Of a DNA stretch of 64,000 nt, positions 53,188 to 62,321 are shown piece by piece. Within the stretch, counting starts at the first letter, position 1. Each line of letters starts with the position of its first letter. The notes below the pieces were generated by a model. That model worked only from the letters and a program-made list of their open reading frames with translations. It ran no database searches and was not told the origin of the DNA. This stretch comes from Paenibacillus sp. PAMC 26794. Lineage in GTDB: Bacteria; Bacillota; Bacilli; Paenibacillales; Paenibacillaceae. Made by a program: the position numbers and the translations under genes. Location of the stretch: positions 1-64,000 of the forward strand of contig NZ_ANHX01000016.1 of assembly GCF_000316035.1 (NCBI RefSeq), written 5' to 3'.

Positions 53188-55989
53188 TCATCGTAACGCA
53201 TACCCTTGTGTAACGATTTTGTACCCAGGTACCGTCTGGTTTTGCCCCTGCAACGTGTCCTTAACCCGTTCCAGTACATCGCTCTCATAGACGGAGGCAC
53301 ATTCGAATTCAGGTTGTACGTCCAATTCAACCGGTTCAGAGTTCAAATTATACCAGCGAGCAATCAAATCTCCGGTTTCCTCTGCAATCTTCAGTGTGGA
53401 GAACGCCAGTGTCGAACCTTGTGCATTCCACGCCAGCCATTGCTTCGACAGAGGTAGTTCCACCTTCTGCCCACTAGCTTCGACATGACCTTCCCGCTCA
53501 AACGTGCGCGCTAGTGCCCCTAGCTGTACAGTCGTCCACGGAATTGGATACGCATATGCGGATGTACATGCACCTGACTGTGCCGCATCACCTGCAAATG
53601 GAATAATCGCATATTCCACACTCTGAGGTCCCAGACATTGGGCTTCCGGTGTTTCAAACACACCCCAATCTCCCAACTCCGAAGAGGCACGCAGCAGCGT
53701 AACCGCAATCGTACTGCCCTCTTTGTGCTGTAAAATCTCGTATTCATTCAACCCTTTGTTTGCAATCATCAAGCCATGATCACCATCGGTCACATGTACA
53801 AATGCCTGCTGATGCTGCGCATTACTCGGATTCACCCATTCTTTGGCCGGTGTATTGGAACGTTTGGCAATTTCAAAGATGGAATCTGCATAATGATCCT
53901 CTGTCACCAGTCCTGATGGAAATAATGCACGCAGTCGATGATCCTTGGCCTGATTGTTAAAGTTAGATTTTACCTTGACCATATTACTGCCTGCTTCCAA
54001 TGTATACGTTGTCGTAATCACCAAGGGAACAGTGTTCTCGACTCGCTGCGCCTTCCGTTCTGTAAAAGGAACCATCTGGCGCTTCTCCAGCTCGAACAGT
54101 TCATCTGCTTCAGCAGGAATATCCCAGCGTAATACACTTTCCATTACTGCCCGATACGGGGACTGCTCCACAATCCGCAGGTCCGCCTTCAGGTGCTCCG
54201 TGGTCAGCGTGGCCTCTCCCTCAGGTTGACGATAAACGTATTCATTGCCAATATCACCGGTATTCTCATATGAATTCAATCCGCTGTATACAACACCGGA
54301 GACCTTATCTTCAATCGTTGCCGTACCATTCTCTTCAACCGTCACCCGCAATTGACCGTTCTCCATCATCATTCCCTGCACCTCGATGACGTCGCTCATA
54401 TCGGGCACTTCAACAATCTCAGCAACCTCTGCTTGTTTCTCGACTGGAATGAGAGCATACGTCTTATAACCCAGAGAAGGTACATCCACCGCCTGGAAAG
54501 TCACTCTTACTTTACGAGCCATATAAGGCTGGCGGAAGCGATCCTTCGGAAGTTCATAGCCGAAATGCGCACCCAGATCCTTGATTTCTGCCGAATACGT
54601 GCGTCCATCTGAATCGACCAGCTGATACGATGGTAACGCATCCTCTTCCAACTTTTGCGCAAGGGCTTGAGGATGAGGACCTTCCGGGAAAAATGCTTTT
54701 TCCACAATCAGATCCATCTCAATGATTCCGTTTCGATTCCATCCACTCGTGTTGAACACAGTGAACAGCATCGCTTCCTCTCCCCAAGCCTCAGCTGGTT
54801 GCACATGAATGGACTCAGCAATCGCCTGTGCGCTCTGGGAAACCAATTTCTCTGCAAGCTGTCTGCTCTTCGCAAAGCGGGTCACCATCTCACGGTGAAC
54901 CTCATCGACACTGCATCCGCAGATGCTATCATGAGGGTGGTTCTGCATCAGCATCTTCCATGCATGCGTCAACAGATGGTGAGGATAATCTTTTACCCCG
55001 GCTATATGGGCCATCGCAGCGAGTGGTTCGGCTACTTTTTCAAGCAACGTCTGCCCCTGCTGATTTAATTGTTTCAGATAAACCCGTGCGGACGCCGTAT
55101 TCACCAGTGTTCCCCAACCATCCGTGTGTTGACTGCGAAGCTCGCCCTCAATGGTCGCCAAATGCTCAGGGACATCCTTCGTAACCGCCTCAATGTAATC
55201 GTCAAAATTGGAGTGGATAAATTCCACGTCAGGGTACAAGGCAGCTGCTGTGCGTAAAGCCTCCGGCAGATCCGTCTGGATCGGCTGATGATCACAACCA
55301 TTCATGAACAACAGATGTGGTGTCGAGGCGAACTTCTCGGCATCCTCCAGATTTTTATCCCAGTATACTTGGACTTTCTCCGGATCAACCGGAACCTCCA
55401 TCCCGTTGCAGTACCAATTCGCGAACAAAATGCCGAGCACTTCCGAACCATCCGGCGAACGCCAGATCATCTCGGAATAGGGAGATTCGTAACTGTCTGC
55501 ATCAACCACCGCATTATTGAATCCCGTAGGCTTTACCCCGCGCCCAAAGATTGCGTTATGAATATCCGCTTGTTGCAGAATCTGCGGTGCCTGTCCCATA
55601 TTTCCGAATGAGTCTGGGAAGTATCCCGTTTTGGATATCACACCAAAAGGTCGAGCATCACGATGACCGATGAGCAGATTACGCAAGTTGGCCTCGCTGC
55701 TGGTCAGAAACTCATCCTGTAACACATACCATGGACCAAAATGTATGCGTCCTTCGCGAATATATTTGTCGAGCCTCTCCTGTTGTTCGGGCCGAACCTG
55801 CAAATAATCTTCACGAATAATCGTCTGCCCATCCAGATGGAAATAACGATATTCCGGGTCTTGATCCAGCGTGTCCAGCAGTTTATCCATCAGCTCAATG
55901 AGCAGTACATGATGGTGTTCATAAGGCATATACCATTCGCGGTCCCAATGGGTATGCGAGATGAGATGTGCCGTCTTTTTGGATGTCAT
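53188..55989 (-). CDS. GH38 alpha-mannosidase
   Basis: 933 residues, no signal peptide, cytoplasmic. Zinc-site residues are His14 and Asp16 in SHTHWDREWY. The nucleophile is Asp126 in GYFPDSFGNM. The second zinc His is in NHPHDSICGCSVDEVH. The middle three-helix and C-terminal beta domains are of normal length for bacterial GH38. It removes alpha-mannose from imported mannosides, with retention. It is the last gene of the operon after two sugar permeases (18-nt gap), complementing the GH125 enzyme upstream. RBS AGGAGG. Confidence 0.95.
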   Translation of the reverse strand: MTSKKTAHLISHTHWDREWYMPYEHHHVLLIELMDKLLDTLDQDPEYRYFHLDGQTIIREDYLQVRPEQQERLDKYIREGRIHFGPWYVLQDEFLTSSEANLRNLLIGHRDARPFGVISKTGYFPDSFGNMGQAPQILQQADIHNAIFGRGVKPTGFNNAVVDADSYESPYSEMIWRSPDGSEVLGILFANWYCNGMEVPVDPEKVQVYWDKNLEDAEKFASTPHLLFMNGCDHQPIQTDLPEALRTAAALYPDVEFIHSNFDDYIEAVTKDVPEHLATIEGELRSQHTDGWGTLVNTASARVYLKQLNQQGQTLLEKVAEPLAAMAHIAGVKDYPHHLLTHAWKMLMQNHPHDSICGCSVDEVHREMVTRFAKSRQLAEKLVSQSAQAIAESIHVQPAEAWGEEAMLFTVFNTSGWNRNGIIEMDLIVEKAFFPEGPHPQALAQKLEEDALPSYQLVDSDGRTYSAEIKDLGAHFGYELPKDRFRQPYMARKVRVTFQAVDVPSLGYKTYALIPVEKQAEVAEIVEVPDMSDVIEVQGMMMENGQLRVTVEENGTATIEDKVSGVVYSGLNSYENTGDIGNEYVYRQPEGEATLTTEHLKADLRIVEQSPYRAVMESVLRWDIPAEADELFELEKRQMVPFTERKAQRVENTVPLVITTTYTLEAGSNMVKVKSNFNNQAKDHRLRALFPSGLVTEDHYADSIFEIAKRSNTPAKEWVNPSNAQHQQAFVHVTDGDHGLMIANKGLNEYEILQHKEGSTIAVTLLRASSELGDWGVFETPEAQCLGPQSVEYAIIPFAGDAAQSGACTSAYAYPIPWTTVQLGALARTFEREGHVEASGQKVELPLSKQWLAWNAQGSTLAFSTLKIAEETGDLIARWYNLNSEPVELDVQPEFECASVYESDVLERVKDTLQGQNQTVPGYKIVTQGYALR

Positions 55990-56007
55990 GTTGCGTACCT
56001 CCTGTCA

Positions 56008-56832
56008 TTAACCTTTGGTTGCCCCGCCCATGCTGAAGCCCTTGGACATATAACGCTGGGAGAAGATGTACAGCACAACCGAAGGCGTTGTGTAAAGTAG
56101 TGAAAATGCAGCCAATCTGCCGTATTCAACCATGCCGTGGCTGCCGAAGAATTGATAAATCGTGACCGATGCAGGAAGTTTCTCCGGTGTCTGGAGCAGG
56201 ATGTATGGCACGAAGAAGTTGCCCCAACTTCCCGAAAAGGTAAATATCGCTATCGTTGCAATACCTGGCAACATCAGCGGAGCCACGATTCGTCTCAATC
56301 CGTTCCATACGGACGCACCGTCGATCCACGCCGATTCTTCCAGATCAATCGGCACCGAATCCATGAAGTTTTTCATCATCCAGATGCCATAAGGAAGTGA
56401 GGATGCAGTCAGGAACAGCATCGTGGCAATGATGCTATTTTGCATTTTGAAGAACAGAAACATTTGAAATACCGGAACCATCACGGCAGTAATCGGAAGA
56501 GCTGTCATGAACAGAATCGATAACAAAAAGCTTTTTTTGAATCTCATTTCATAACGGGATAAAGGGTACGCAGCAAGGACAGATACCAGAACAACCAATA
56601 TTGCTTGCCCTCCCGACAGAATCAGGCCCACACCGAATGAACGAAGATTGCTGGAATCCCCGAGTACATCCTTGAAATTTTGAATGGTCCAGGTACTGGG
56701 CATTTTGATGCCCTGTTGCGCGTTCGGGTCAAATGAAGCCAGAATGATCCAGAGCAGCGGCAATAAAAAACAGAGCCCTAGAAAAACTAGAATCCCGTAC
56801 TGGATTTTACGTTGAAGCCCATGTTTGACCAT
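56008..56832 (-). CDS. Carbohydrate ABC transporter permease, MalG type
   Basis: 274 residues, six helices. The EAA loop (EESAWIDGASVWNGLRRIVA, followed by LP) binds the shared ATPase (MsmX-like, not encoded here). CUT1 family. RBS AAGGAGG. Lies between the MalF-type permease (22-nt gap) and GH38. Confidence 0.92.
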   Translation of the reverse strand: MVKHGLQRKIQYGILVFLGLCFLLPLLWIILASFDPNAQQGIKMPSTWTIQNFKDVLGDSSNLRSFGVGLILSGGQAILVVLVSVLAAYPLSRYEMRFKKSFLLSILFMTALPITAVMVPVFQMFLFFKMQNSIIATMLFLTASSLPYGIWMMKNFMDSVPIDLEESAWIDGASVWNGLRRIVAPLMLPGIATIAIFTFSGSWGNFFVPYILLQTPEKLPASVTIYQFFGSHGMVEYGRLAAFSLLYTTPSVVLYIFSQRYMSKGFSMGGATKG

Positions 56833-56854
56833 AGGGATCGAACCTCCTTCATGG

Positions 56855-57721
56855 TTACACTTTCACTTTCATGGATCGCATGTAGAACAGGCTGGCGATA
56901 ATACCGATGAACAGCAGCACCAGAGATATGGCTGTGCCGTATCCAAACTGATAGTTCACAAAGGCCTGGTTGTACATGAAGATCGGCAGAGTTTGTGTCG
57001 AAGTACCAGGGCCACCGCCGGTCATCGTATAGATCAGCGTGAACACACCCAGTGTCTGTAGAGTAACCAGCATCATGTTGGTGACGATGGACCCTTTTAC
57101 CATTGGAATGGTGATATGTCTGACAATCTGGAACCCGGTGGCGCTGTCAATAATCGCAGCTTCTTCAACTTCCTTCGGAATATCATCCAGTGCCGACTGA
57201 TAGACCATCATGGAGAAGGCCGTTCCGTGCCAGATATTCGCGATAATGACACTTACCATAGGGAAACTGAACAACCAGGAGATCGGACTTACCCCAAACC
57301 AGCTGAGGATCTGATTCAATGAGCCATTATCACTGAAAAAGGCAACCATACAGAATGCGACGACAATCTCGGGTGTCACCCAACCGGCAATGACGATGAT
57401 GCCAATGACCCGGCGGAAGGTCACATTTTTTTCCTTCATTAGAAGAGCCAGAATGAAACCAAGCAATACTTGACCTATCACTGCGGAGAAGATGAGAAAG
57501 ACCAGCGTGCGCCAGACACTAATGCGGAAGTCCGGATCATGGAACATATTAATGAAATTCTGGAATCCAACAAACTCCAAACTCTTGGCTGCCGCCCCGG
57601 TCAGGGCCATATTCGTAAAGGCAAAGCAGATCGTCAGAATGATGGGAACAATGAAAAACACAAGTAATAACAGTACGGAAGGCATTAGAAACAGAAATGA
57701 GCCTGGTGCTTTCCTTTTCAT
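56855..57721 (-). CDS. Carbohydrate ABC transporter permease, MalF/UgpA type
   Basis: 288 residues, six helices. EAA loop VEEAAIIDSATGFQIVRHIT with IPM after it. CUT1 family. Partner of the MalG-type permease and the family-1 binding protein. RBS ATGGAGAG. Confidence 0.92.
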   Translation of the reverse strand: MKRKAPGSFLFLMPSVLLLLVFFIVPIILTICFAFTNMALTGAAAKSLEFVGFQNFINMFHDPDFRISVWRTLVFLIFSAVIGQVLLGFILALLMKEKNVTFRRVIGIIVIAGWVTPEIVVAFCMVAFFSDNGSLNQILSWFGVSPISWLFSFPMVSVIIANIWHGTAFSMMVYQSALDDIPKEVEEAAIIDSATGFQIVRHITIPMVKGSIVTNMMLVTLQTLGVFTLIYTMTGGGPGTSTQTLPIFMYNQAFVNYQFGYGTAISLVLLFIGIIASLFYMRSMKVKV

Positions 57722-57788
57722 AAGTCACTCTCCATTCGAACCGGAAAAAGGGGAGATTGTGCCTCCCCCTCCGAATATATCGATATCC

Positions 57789-59171
57789 TTATTTCTCTTC
57801 GATGCTGTCCGCGCCAAGGGAACGGGATACGTTGTCCTTCAATTGCGTGACTCCCTCTTCCGGCGTCAGCTTGCCAGAGGCAATACTCTCAACAATGCTT
57901 TGCAATTGTGCAGATACCGCTGCATATTGATCGTTCGCTGGACGGAAGTGGGCCACATTCAAGAGTTCTTGTGCTTCTTTGGTATATGGACGATCTGTAT
58001 AACCTTCAACTTCTGTGGAATCATTACGCGGGCTGAGGCTGCCTTCCGCTACGACGCGTGCAGTCGCATTTTCCTTATTCATCAGAAACTCGATAAATTT
58101 CCATGCCGCTTCCTTGTCTTTCGCTTGTGCAGGAACAGACCAAGCCCATCCTCCAGACATCGTAGTTGCCCCAGGTTCTTCCCCATTTTGTGTCGGGAAT
58201 GGCGCAAAGCCTATTTTCTCTTCCACGTTGGCAATTGGAGCGGCGCCATTCTCAGCCCACGTTGATCCAGCCCAGCTGCCATCTACCGCCATCGCCAATT
58301 TGCCTTGTGGGAACTGTTGCTGGAATGCGATACTGCCAGCTTGACCATTCAGGGCGACCTGCATGGTAGGTCCTGTTTTATCCGTGTTAAACACTTGATC
58401 TATAAATTTGAAGGAATCCAGCAGCCCTTGGCTGTTAACGACCCATTTCTTGGTGGTGTCGTCGTACAGCGTATCCGCTGTGCCATAGAGCAGCATTTCC
58501 AGCGTTTGCATGGTGACACCTTCACCGTTCGCTTTGCCCACGATCAGATTAAGCGGCGTCACACCCGGCAGTTTTTGCTTGATTGTACGTGCTGCTTCGA
58601 GTACTTCTGCCCAGCTTGCAGGTTTGAATGGAACTTCAAGACCTGCCTGTTGGAACAGTTCCTTGTTATACCAGATCCCGCGTGTATCCGATGTGGCTGG
58701 AACGCCATACACCTTGCCGTCCTCACCCGTTACGCCTGCCTTCAGGTTGTCAATGATGTGTTCTTCCCAATCAGACCAGCCTTTGACCTGTTCATCCAAG
58801 GGCTCCAGGTATCCCGCAGCAGCATCGGATTTGATGATAGACGTATCTTCGGCGATGACATCCGGCGCCGTGTCCGGCGATTTCATCTGCAAAACCATTT
58901 TGGACGTGTAATCGCCCTCACTCGCCAGTACAGGCGCAATGTTAATTTCGATATCCGGGTTCTGCTTCTCAAATTCATCCACCAGACCCGACTTGAAAAA
59001 TTTCGTCAAGGTGTCCTCTGATCCGGACGAACGAAACGATACGGTAACTTCCTTCTTCCCGTCACTGGTTGTGTCTGTACTGGATGAACCGCCGCTTGAA
59101 CAAGCGGTCGTGAAGAGGAGCAGGGACGTCATCGCTACAGCGACTGGCATTTTGAATGAAAACTTTTTCAT
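57789..59171 (-). CDS. Family 1 extracellular sugar-binding lipoprotein
   Basis: 460 residues. Lipobox FTTAC with Cys at about 24, then a Ser/Gly/Thr linker. SBP_bac_1 domain: VDEFEKQNPDIEINI, GVPATSDTRGIWYNKELFQ, GKLAMAVDGSWAGSTW, and FIEFLMNKENATAR. It probably binds alpha-mannosides or N-glycan fragments, judged from the mannosidases in the locus. RBS AAAGGAGA. An inverted repeat lies in its leader. Confidence 0.92.
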   Translation of the reverse strand: MKKFSFKMPVAVAMTSLLLFTTACSSGGSSSTDTTSDGKKEVTVSFRSSGSEDTLTKFFKSGLVDEFEKQNPDIEINIAPVLASEGDYTSKMVLQMKSPDTAPDVIAEDTSIIKSDAAAGYLEPLDEQVKGWSDWEEHIIDNLKAGVTGEDGKVYGVPATSDTRGIWYNKELFQQAGLEVPFKPASWAEVLEAARTIKQKLPGVTPLNLIVGKANGEGVTMQTLEMLLYGTADTLYDDTTKKWVVNSQGLLDSFKFIDQVFNTDKTGPTMQVALNGQAGSIAFQQQFPQGKLAMAVDGSWAGSTWAENGAAPIANVEEKIGFAPFPTQNGEEPGATTMSGGWAWSVPAQAKDKEAAWKFIEFLMNKENATARVVAEGSLSPRNDSTEVEGYTDRPYTKEAQELLNVAHFRPANDQYAAVSAQLQSIVESIASGKLTPEEGVTQLKDNVSRSLGADSIEEK

Positions 59172-59188
59172 AGTTGGCTCTCCTTTGT

Positions 59189-59207
59189 CGGAATTCCAAA
59201 AATTCCG
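59189..59207 (-). promoter_or_regulatory. Inverted repeat in the leader of the sugar-binding protein gene
   Basis: CGGAATT-CCAAA-AATTCCG, a perfect 7-5-7 dyad just before the ribosome binding site. It may be an operator or an RNA stem. No matching copy is seen elsewhere in the locus. Confidence 0.45.
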
Positions 59208-59249
59208 ATCGTTATAATGTACTCGCAGGTTTCCGCTTGCTACCCTATC

Positions 59250-59415
59250 CTAGGTCGTGTCTCAAAACTCGCTGAAGTGCATCTTTTACCATCTTTTCGC
59301 CCCATGCTGCGTCACTTTCCCTTGACGTGCCCCGGCACGCCTGCGGAAAATTTCCTGACTTGGAACGAAAATTCGGCAAAATCTGCTTCCTTCGGAGTTT
59401 TCAGACACGCCCTAG
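59250..59415. mobile_element. MITE-like element between GH125 and the sugar importer
   Basis: 166 bp, with 21-bp terminal inverted repeats differing at two bases: CTAGGTCGTGTCTC at the left end, and the complement of GACACGCCCTAG at the right, with AAAACTC/GAGTTTT. Both ends carry CTAG, possibly the target. No coding capacity. Its right end is 14 nt from the GH125 stop, so it lies inside the expected operon. Confidence 0.75.
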
Positions 59416-59429
59416 TTCTTTACGCAATT

Positions 59430-60731
59430 CTATTTCTTTATCCGGAATCCGCAATAATCCATAATCAATTCACTAAAGAGCATGTTGGACCATGAAAACC
59501 ATGGACGTGTATATTCATGTGGATTGTTGGCCGAAAATCCTTCATGGGTAAGTCCGGTATCCGCATCCGTCTTATGGATGAGTTGGAGCAATCGTAGTTT
59601 TTCGTTGCGATCCTCTGTAGTCAGCCCCTGCATTGATAAAGCGATATGCCAGATGTACCCTTCCGGTGTATGCGGACTACCGATTCCAGCAGCTGCAGTT
59701 CCCTCATAAAAATATGGGTTGTGCGAGGATAGAATGAAACGGCGTGTATTCTGATAAACCTTGTCATTCTCATCTACATATCCGAGATAAGGTAAAGACA
59801 GCAGGCTTGGCACGTTAGCATCATCCATTAGATTGTGATTGCCTTTCCCATCCGTTTCGTACGCATATATGGTTCCATATTCCGGATGTTCAACGGTTCC
59901 ATAATCCTGAATACCCTTGTCGATCTCTTGCTCCAATTGCTTAGCAGTCGCTGCCAGCGTTTTATCCTCGAACACAGCTTCAGCAATTTCCTGTAGATAT
60001 CGTAGCGCCACAACGGCGAACATATTGGATGGAATCAGATATCCATATTCACAACGATCATCGCTGGGACGGAATCCCGACCAAGTCATGCCTGTATATG
60101 CTGTTTCAGTACCTCGTCCCTCTCGGCTGAGCGTATCGGTTTCGGGAGCATCCAGACGTTGGAACGTATAGGGTGATTTCGTCTCATGATACTGTTCCAC
60201 TTGCCATAACTGCATGATGATCTGGGCTGCATGACGGAACGTATCATTGAATTGAGTTGTTCTTCCCGTGTTCTTCCACAAGAGATAACTGAGCTGAATC
60301 GGATAAGCCAGAGAGTCGATCTCATACTTCCGTTCCCAGATCCAATCATTCATCTGCGTCAGGTCTTCCTGATGTCCTTTTCCACTCTCCGTCTCATTAA
60401 AAGCGTTTGCATAAGGGTCCAGGAGAATATAATTCAGTTGACGTTCAACAAGTCCAGCGATCATGTCGGCGATATCTTCATCCTCTGAAGCGAGAACCAG
60501 ATAAGGTCTGACCTGAGCAGCGGAATCACGTAACCACATGGCAGGGATATCTCCCGTAATCACAAAAGTGGTTCCATCTTCTTTGCGCTGAATTGTGGTC
60601 GCCAACGTATTGGTAAAACAGTTTTTGAACATTTGGTTAAGTTCCGGATAATCCGGCATACGTTTGTTAACCTGATCAATCATGTTGTATATCGAGGGAG
60701 AAATTTCTTGATCATCTCTGGGTGTCAGCAT
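59430..60731 (-). CDS. GH125 exo-alpha-1,6-mannosidase
   Basis: 433 residues, cytoplasmic, no signal peptide. TGDIPAMWLRDSAAQVRPY, YANAFNETESGKGHQED, EIDSLAYPIQLSYLLWKNTG, GMTWSGFRPSDDRCEYGYLI and CGFRI near the end identify the inverting (alpha/alpha)6-barrel GH125 family. It trims terminal alpha-1,6-mannose from mannans or N-glycans. RBS AAGGAGG. A -35/-10 pair with regulator half-sites lies upstream, so it is the first gene of the mannoside operon. Confidence 0.93.
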   Translation of the reverse strand: MLTPRDDQEISPSIYNMIDQVNKRMPDYPELNQMFKNCFTNTLATTIQRKEDGTTFVITGDIPAMWLRDSAAQVRPYLVLASEDEDIADMIAGLVERQLNYILLDPYANAFNETESGKGHQEDLTQMNDWIWERKYEIDSLAYPIQLSYLLWKNTGRTTQFNDTFRHAAQIIMQLWQVEQYHETKSPYTFQRLDAPETDTLSREGRGTETAYTGMTWSGFRPSDDRCEYGYLIPSNMFAVVALRYLQEIAEAVFEDKTLAATAKQLEQEIDKGIQDYGTVEHPEYGTIYAYETDGKGNHNLMDDANVPSLLSLPYLGYVDENDKVYQNTRRFILSSHNPYFYEGTAAAGIGSPHTPEGYIWHIALSMQGLTTEDRNEKLRLLQLIHKTDADTGLTHEGFSANNPHEYTRPWFSWSNMLFSELIMDYCGFRIKK

Positions 60732-60773
60732 GTTGTCCTCCTTATGTAATCCAGTTTGTTAACCGCTTTCATC

Positions 60774-60846
60774 ATCCTAAAACGAATATAATGTTATGTC
60801 AATATATTTATTTGTATATTAGCATGTTATTTTAATTTCATAACAT
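60774..60846 (-). promoter_or_regulatory. GH125 promoter with CATGTTAT/CATAACAT boxes
   Basis: Minus strand: -35 TTGACA (60797-60802), 17 bp, -10-like TAGGAT (60774-60779). Half-sites ATGTTATG (60791-60798, overlapping the -35), CATGTTAT (60823-60830) and CATAACAT (60839-60846). The CATGTTAT box within an AT-rich dyad recurs upstream of the regulator gene. Confidence 0.6.
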
Positions 60847-60950
60847 CAAATGGTATACCAACCAAAGTGATTCTGCCCTGTTTATTCTCCCACAAAAGAG
60901 ACCTCGTATACACGAAGTCCCTGATTGTACAAAATGAATATAAGTCGCTA

Positions 60951-62132
60951 TCACTTATCCTCTTGTCTCACTGTACTCGTCGATCTCCCCTTCACCAAGC
61001 GGGCAGGCAGAACGACTCGGTTCACTGCAATTTCGTTGTTCTGCATACTTTGAAGCACCATCTCGAATGCTTGTTTCCCCATATCAAACTGACTTTGTCT
61101 CATATGTGTTACACAGCATCCTTCGGCAGCGTCCGGACTGTCAAAACAAATGATGGATATATCTTCTGGAATCCTCAGACCAAGCCGATCTGCTGCCTGT
61201 TCTGCAAGTAAAGCAATATGGTACTCCGCAGCAAAGAGTGCGGTAATCTGCGGATATTTCTGTAAATGTTCCACCAGCGTCTCCACATCCCGGACCTCGA
61301 CTTGAGGATCGAATACACTTGGCAATGTCGAAAGAAACGATTCTAACCACAGTTCCCTGTTCACCAGCACCCCTTGATCATGATGAGCCTCAATAATCCC
61401 TTCAATTCGTTCTTCAATCGGTGTGGTGTTCGCCGGAGGCTGTGTCAGAAAGGCGATGTGTCGGTGACCGAGGTTGAACAGATAATTCGTCCCTTCTCTC
61501 GCCGCGCCTACGTTATCCGTACTGACAGATGAAGCTGGAATGCCTTTCAGGTACCGATCAATTAGGACAAAAGGGAATTTGTTAACGACCAGTTTAAGAA
61601 TCTCATCGCTGAAGTATTCTCCCTGTGCTGGGAAGATAATCAATCCGTCCACACCCAGTTCCAGCAGTTCCTGAATGCTCTGTTCCTCCTGCTCGGGAAT
61701 TCCGAAGGATCGTCTGAGTACGAGAAAACAATCATGCTCTCGCGAAGCTTCTTCCATGCCATATAGCAGTTCTGTACCATACATGTCACTAAAGTTGGTC
61801 ATGACCAGACCAATGAGCAGCTTTCTCTCCGGGTCTTTAACCGCAGCATGCGGAGCAGATTTGTTAGGTCTTTCCTGTAACTCGTCTGCCCTATCGGCTA
61901 CAAAAGAACCCCGTCCCGGCTGACGAACAATTAATTGTTCACTCGCCAACATCTCAAGCGCTTTTTTAGTCGTAATCCGGCTAACTCCGAATTCATCACA
62001 TAATTCCTTTTCCGAAGGAACACGCTCACCAACTTGATATTGATGAAGCTGTATCCGTTCGCGCAAGGATTCAAAGATCTGTTCATACATCGGCTTGGAT
62101 GCCGAGTTTTTCCCCAATACAAGCACCTCCAT
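60951..62132 (-). CDS. GntR-type helix-turn-helix fused to LacI-type sugar-binding domain (AraR-like regulator)
   Basis: 393 residues. GntR winged helix at about 15-80 (VPSEKELCDEFGVSRITTKK), then a Peripla_BP_3 effector domain (LLIGLVMTNFSDMYGTELLY, GVDGLIIFPAQGE, FVLIDRYLKGI, NLGHRHIAFLTQPP). Same architecture as B. subtilis AraR. Presumed repressor of the GH125/importer/GH38 genes, released by a mannose-containing inducer. Its own leader carries the same CATGTTAT box. Confidence 0.9.
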   Translation of the reverse strand: MEVLVLGKNSASKPMYEQIFESLRERIQLHQYQVGERVPSEKELCDEFGVSRITTKKALEMLASEQLIVRQPGRGSFVADRADELQERPNKSAPHAAVKDPERKLLIGLVMTNFSDMYGTELLYGMEEASREHDCFLVLRRSFGIPEQEEQSIQELLELGVDGLIIFPAQGEYFSDEILKLVVNKFPFVLIDRYLKGIPASSVSTDNVGAAREGTNYLFNLGHRHIAFLTQPPANTTPIEERIEGIIEAHHDQGVLVNRELWLESFLSTLPSVFDPQVEVRDVETLVEHLQKYPQITALFAAEYHIALLAEQAADRLGLRIPEDISIICFDSPDAAEGCCVTHMRQSQFDMGKQAFEMVLQSMQNNEIAVNRVVLPARLVKGRSTSTVRQEDK

Positions 62133-62162
62133 AAATACCCATACTTCTCATGTTCTACATCC

Positions 62163-62181
62163 TAATATATCATGTTATATC
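62163..62181 (-). promoter_or_regulatory. Operator candidate of the GntR-LacI regulator gene
   Basis: ATATATCATGTTATAT (62165-62180), a near-palindrome centred on CATG, 31 bp before the start codon. Similar to the ATTAGCATGTTAT block before GH125, suggesting autoregulation. Confidence 0.5.
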
Positions 62182-62230
62182 ATTAATGTGAAGAAAGGAG
62201 ACAACTCACCTCTATCATATGAGAGCAAAA

Positions 62231-62271
62231 GAAAAAGCCGACAAGCCCTGATACCTCGGCTTATCGGCTTC
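62231..62271 (-). terminator. Terminator of the large secreted protein gene
   Basis: AAGCCGATAAGCC and GGCTTGTCGGCTT pair on the minus strand, followed by TTTTTC, about 50 nt after the stop. Confidence 0.82.
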
Positions 62272-62321
62272 TTGCTTAGATGGTCAAAACGCAGTTAGCA
62301 TCCATGTCATACTTTGCATAA

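Noticed and set aside
57492-58265. Long plus-strand frame (257 codons) opposite permease and binding-protein genes
   Set aside because: It spans two well-supported minus-strand genes and has no recognisable protein features.
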